Shown here piece by piece: positions 6,380 to 9,034 of a stretch of DNA of 9,034 bases. Within the stretch, counting starts at the first letter, position 1; each line of letters begins with the position of its first letter. The stretch comes from an uncultured Ruminococcus sp. (GTDB lineage Bacteria > Bacillota > Clostridia > Oscillospirales > Ruminococcaceae), in contig CAMWXM010000104.1 in the NCBI GenBank assembly GCA_947178195.1, positions 1 through 9,034 of the forward strand, written 5' to 3'. Under the pieces are notes generated by a model, which did not search any database, was not told where the DNA came from, and saw only the letters and a program-made list of their open reading frames with translations. The translations under genes and the position numbers were made by a program.

Positions 6380-6421
6380 TTGAACAAAAATAAAATCTAC
6401 AGATAATAATTTTTAGTTAGC
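6380..6421 (+). promoter_or_regulatory. Promoter-like sequence with a lone feo operator half-site (rightward)
   Basis: TTGAAC (6380-6385) and GATAAT (6402-6407) are 16 nt apart, followed shortly by TTTTAGTTAGC at 6411-6421. The same 11 bases occur on the opposite strand at 6317-6307, spanning the end of the feo -10 and its operator half-site. The mirrored half (CTAACTAA) is missing here, so this is one half-site. It may be a second binding site of the same regulator or a remnant promoter. It lies about 190 nt before the GH25 start. Confidence 0.35.
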
Positions 6422-6423
6422 TG

Positions 6424-6516
6424 TGCACAACCCACACTTTATTATATTCAAAAATTAAAATTTGTCAAAATAGTTGTTTAATATGCACAAAAAAGCATTA
6501 CAAGTTTGTTGCACAA
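6424..6516 (+). repeat. Three direct copies of TGCACAA upstream of the GH25 gene
   Basis: TGCACAA occurs at 6424-6430, 6484-6490 and 6510-6516. The first is inside the palindrome TGTGCACA and the last inside the near-palindrome TGTTG-CA-CAACA. Spacing between starts is 60 and 26 nt, all upstream of the GH25 promoter. They could be sites for an unidentified regulator, or chance in AT-rich DNA. Confidence 0.3.
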
Positions 6517-6548
6517 CATAGAAAAAAACGAGAAGTTATTAAAAAAGG

Positions 6549-6577
6549 GTTACAAAAATAAAAAAATATGTTATAAT
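6549..6577 (+). promoter_or_regulatory. Extended -10 promoter of the GH25 gene
   Basis: TATAAT at 6572-6577 is preceded by TGT (extended -10, 6569-6571). A weak -35 (GTTACA, 6549-6554, four of six consensus bases) lies 17 nt upstream. Transcription should start near 6584, with a leader of about 29 nt. The ribosome-binding site GGAGAGGG (6601-6608) is 4 nt before the ATG. Confidence 0.75.
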
Positions 6578-6612
6578 GTCTTTTATAATAGATTTATATT
6601 GGAGAGGGTAAA

Positions 6613-7704
6613 ATGATAAGGTTTAATAAGAAAATTTCAATTTTAATCGTTTCTGCTATATTTTTTTTGATTGCCGTCAATATGGGCAATACATATGTAT
6701 CTGCTGAAGAAATTTTTGCAGACAAAGCCGACAGCAGTAAATCTGCTTATCTTGAATATGATGAAAAAATCGGCAATTTTCGCCTTTTTACAGATGAAGG
6801 CAGCGAAATGGAAGAGTTTACATATGATGCTGGATCTGAAAACACGGAAGCTTCCGATACTGTTACAACTCAGGCAGCTGTGACGACCACCGTCATAACT
6901 GGCGTTATACGTGTCACTACTTCAACAACGGCAAAGCCTACGTCTCCGGCTAAAACCGTGCCCGAATATACCGGACGCAGAAGAGCTGACGCTCTTGCTG
7001 AAAGATCATCATATCTCAATGCCTACACTACTACCACAACAACTACTACAAAGGCTACCACCACCACTACCGTTTCCAAATCCGTCTATAAAGGCATCGA
7101 TGTTTCAAGACACCAAGGAAATATAGACTGGAATAAGGTAAAAGCGTCAGGAATTGAATTTGTAATGATACGTGCAGGATACGGAATGGAAAGCGATCAG
7201 GTAGATTTGAAATTCCATGAAAATATAAAGGCTGCACAGGCAGTCGGTATCGACTGCGGAGTTTATTGGTATAGCTATGCTCTGAATACCGCTGAAGCAC
7301 TGAGAGAAGCAAAGCTATGCTATAACACTATAAAGGGCTATAAGCTTACATATCCTGTGGCATTTGATATTGAAGATCCGTCCCAGTCCCATCTTACAAT
7401 GACGGAAATATCAAATATAACCAAAACATTCTGCGACTATCTTGAGGGACAAAAATATTTTGTTGCGGTGTACAGCTATGCAAGTATGCTAAACAGCAAA
7501 ATGAACAGCAGTGTTCTTTCCAGATATGATATATGGGTAGCTCATACAGAGGTAAGCAAGCCGAATTTCAGCGGAAAATATGGTATGTGGCAGTATTCCT
7601 GGAAAGGAAAGGTAAACGGAATATCAACGGATGTCGACCTTGATTACAGCTATAAAAATTACCCGGAGCTGATAAAGAAAAACAAGCTGAACGGATTTAA
7701 ATAA
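6613..7704 (+). CDS. Secreted GH25 muramidase (lysozyme-type) with Thr-rich linker
   Basis: A 363-residue secreted protein. Residues 1-31 form a signal peptide (MIRFNKK, hydrophobic ISILIVSAIFFLIAV, likely cleavage after YVSA). Residues 32-84 are acidic and of unknown fold. Residues about 85-115 are Thr/Pro/Val-rich. A basic patch, GRRRADALAERS (121-132), precedes a low-complexity Thr linker (139-153: eight Thr, KA, five Thr). Residues about 159-350 are a glycoside hydrolase family 25 domain: GIDVSRHQGNIDW (Asp163), GVYWYSYA, the catalytic pair in AFDIEDPS (Asp252 and Glu254), then IWVAHT, GMWQYSW and VDLDYSY. GH25 enzymes cut the MurNAc-GlcNAc bond of peptidoglycan. No cell-wall-binding repeat, dockerin or sortase signal is visible, so the N-terminal region may provide localisation. 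Roles could be cell-wall turnover or attack on competitors. The gene has its own promoter and diverges from the feo operon. Confidence 0.93.
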   Translation: MIRFNKKISILIVSAIFFLIAVNMGNTYVSAEEIFADKADSSKSAYLEYDEKIGNFRLFTDEGSEMEEFTYDAGSENTEASDTVTTQAAVTTTVITGVIRVTTSTTAKPTSPAKTVPEYTGRRRADALAERSSYLNAYTTTTTTTTKATTTTTVSKSVYKGIDVSRHQGNIDWNKVKASGIEFVMIRAGYGMESDQVDLKFHENIKAAQAVGIDCGVYWYSYALNTAEALREAKLCYNTIKGYKLTYPVAFDIEDPSQSHLTMTEISNITKTFCDYLEGQKYFVAVYSYASMLNSKMNSSVLSRYDIWVAHTEVSKPNFSGKYGMWQYSWKGKVNGISTDVDLDYSYKNYPELIKKNKLNGFK

Positions 7705-7712
7705 ACAATTTC

Positions 7713-7736
7713 TGGGTATCGTTTTTTCGGTACCCA
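7713..7736 (+). terminator. Hairpin after the GH25 gene (weak terminator or processing hairpin)
   Basis: TGGGTATCG (7713-7721) pairs with CGGTACCCA (7728-7736), 9 bp including one T-G wobble, around a loop of six T. The downstream sequence is TTGCTTGATTGG, not a clear U-tract, so termination may be incomplete and some transcription may pass into addB, which starts 20 nt later. No separate promoter for addB is evident in the 52-nt gap. Confidence 0.5.
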
Positions 7737-7756
7737 TTGCTTGATTGGAGAATATA

Positions 7757-9034
7757 ATGCTTAAATTTGTGACAGGCGGTGCCGGACACGGCAAATCAAC
7801 GTTTCTTATAAATGAGATAAATAAGCTTACTGAAAGCGATAAAAAAATAATTTTTATTGTTCCAGAACAGTTTTCTTTTGAATCCGATAAAAAGCTATAC
7901 AAGGCGTTAGGAGCAGAAAAATTTAATAAAATACTTTCCCTGAGCTTCACATCGCTTACCAAAGAAATATTTGAATGTTTTGGCGGAAAATCGGGAGAAT
8001 ATGCAGAAGATATACACAAATATATCCTTATGAATAAAACTATAAGGGAGCTTTCTGCAAGCAATTCATTCCAATATTATGACAGGCAGTCGAAAAAAAT
8101 CTCCTTTGTAAACGATTCTCTTAAAATTATCAGCGAATTCAGGCAATGCGGTATCTCATCAGAAGAGCTTACACAAATAAGTATTCTTTACAGCGAAGGA
8201 AACGGAAAGCTTGCCGATCTATCAATGATATATACGGCTTATGACAGAATGCTCAGAGAAAATAATTTAAAGGACAGCTTAAATGACATTTCCGAAGCTG
8301 CCGCAGTTGCAAATATGAATGATTATTTTAAAGACTGCATAGTAGTAATGGACGAATTTGAAAGCTTTACCGGAGATGAATACGAGCTTATAGACACAAT
8401 GTTTGCACAGGCCGACGATATTTATATCGCTCTGAGAATTGAAAATATCAATGAAAATACTGCTGAAAATCACAATGAAAAAAGCTATGGTATTTTTGAT
8501 TCGGTTGAAAAAACATGGAAAAGCTTTTATCAGCTCGCAGTAAAATATAATATCGAAATAAAATATGAAGCTCTTGAACAGCCGGTCAAATATAAAAGTC
8601 CAGATATTGCTTTTCTCAATAAAAATATTATGAGAAATAATGATAAGCAATTTGAACATGCTGAAAATATTAAAATAATTGAGTGCAAAGACCTGTATGA
8701 AGAAGCGGATTACGTATGCGCTCAGATACGTGAGCTTGTTTCAGAGCATGGATATAGATATAAGGATATTGCCGTTATTTCCCGCCAACTTGACCAGTAT
8801 ATATATATACTTGACGCCGCATTCAAAAAATATGATATTAAATGCTTTATGGACGTCAAACAGTCTGCATTCCATACTCAGCTTATGCAGCTTATGATAA
8901 ATACGGTAAATCTTATGTGCGAAGCCGAACCGGATACAGAATCAATATTAAAATATATAAAAACTCTTTTCGGCGGCATTTCAATCAATGAAATGTCAGC
9001 TATAGAAATATATTGCTATGAATGGGAAATAGAC
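7757..9034 (+). CDS. addB: ATP-dependent helicase/nuclease subunit B, N-terminal part (cut by window edge)
   Basis: The frame is open from ATG at 7757 to the right edge, 426 codons, with no stop. It begins MLKFVTGGAGHGKSTFLINE, where GGAGHGKS (7-14) is a Walker A motif, followed by FIVPEQFSFESDKKL, a well-known N-terminal signature of AddB. VVMDEFESFTGDEYEL further on matches the Walker B-like 'DEF..FT..E' block, and the later stretch with DIAVISRQLDQY fits the helicase-like fold. AddB is the partner of AddA in the AddAB complex, which processes double-strand breaks for RecA and recognises Chi. Complete AddB proteins are about 1,150 residues, so over half is missing here, including the C-terminal nuclease and iron-sulfur cysteines. 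GGAG lies 6 nt before the ATG. addA would be expected to follow downstream. Confidence 0.93.
   Translation, partial: MLKFVTGGAGHGKSTFLINEINKLTESDKKIIFIVPEQFSFESDKKLYKALGAEKFNKILSLSFTSLTKEIFECFGGKSGEYAEDIHKYILMNKTIRELSASNSFQYYDRQSKKISFVNDSLKIISEFRQCGISSEELTQISILYSEGNGKLADLSMIYTAYDRMLRENNLKDSLNDISEAAAVANMNDYFKDCIVVMDEFESFTGDEYELIDTMFAQADDIYIALRIENINENTAENHNEKSYGIFDSVEKTWKSFYQLAVKYNIEIKYEALEQPVKYKSPDIAFLNKNIMRNNDKQFEHAENIKIIECKDLYEEADYVCAQIRELVSEHGYRYKDIAVISRQLDQYIYILDAAFKKYDIKCFMDVKQSAFHTQLMQLMINTVNLMCEAEPDTESILKYIKTLFGGISINEMSAIEIYCYEWEID

Larger units (their letters stand above)
6221..6612. other. Divergent regulatory region between the feo operon and the GH25 gene
   Basis: This 392-bp, very AT-rich stretch holds no gene that I can support. 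From left to right it contains the feo leader, the operator-like dyad, the leftward feo promoter, a rightward promoter-like sequence with a lone operator half-site, three TGCACAA copies, and the GH25 promoter with its ribosome-binding site. No tRNA, riboswitch fold or small ORF stands out. Confidence 0.7.

Noticed and set aside
7624..8064. 146-codon antisense ORF over the GH25 end and the start of addB
   Set aside because: Lies opposite two well-supported genes, shows no recognisable domain, and has no promoter or ribosome-binding site that I can see.
8279..8659. 126-codon antisense ORF within addB
   Set aside because: Hydrophobic, Phe/Ile-rich translation typical of the complement of AT-rich coding sequence; addB is intact on the other strand.

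Overview
The window looks like a chromosomal segment of an anaerobic, low-to-moderate-GC Firmicute of the Clostridia, most likely a Ruminococcus-like plant-fibre degrader. This is inferred from a secreted GH8 glycanase that ends in a type-I-like dockerin (a cellulosome docking module), a secreted GH25 muramidase with a Thr-rich linker, a clostridial-type FeoA/FeoA/FeoB iron operon, and the sporulation pair yqfC-yqfD. No species can be fixed from the sequence alone.

Layout: (1) 1-1396, + strand: the 3' end of yqfC and the whole of yqfD, nearly abutting, a conserved sporulation pair. (2) 1458-2971, + strand: a strong extended -10 promoter and a dockerin-bearing GH8 enzyme. (3) 2972-3164: the convergent gap between the GH8 gene and feoB. 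It holds a 20-bp imperfect inverted repeat with a self-pairing loop, and a perfect 11-bp stem that fits a terminator for the leftward feo operon. (4) 6345 back to 3165, - strand: promoter, operator-like dyad, two different feoA genes and feoB. FeoB carries an unusually large acidic extracytoplasmic insertion between its first two membrane regions. (5) 6221-6612: a 392-bp AT-rich divergent regulatory region with the feo promoter and operator, a lone copy of the operator half-site on the other strand, three TGCACAA repeats, and the promoter of the muramidase gene. (6) 6613-7704, + strand: secreted GH25 muramidase. (7) 7757 to the right edge, + strand: the first 426 codons of addB, a recombinational repair helicase-nuclease subunit.

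The clearest functional unit is the feo operon. A metal-responsive repressor probably binds the dyad just downstream of the feo -10 box, so that Fe(II) import is shut off when iron is plentiful. The other genes look like independent housekeeping or secreted-enzyme units. I see no phage, transposase, CRISPR array, tRNA or rRNA gene. No clear new multi-gene system is visible. The least explained items are the hairpin element beside feoB, the FeoB insertion and the repeated operator half-site.
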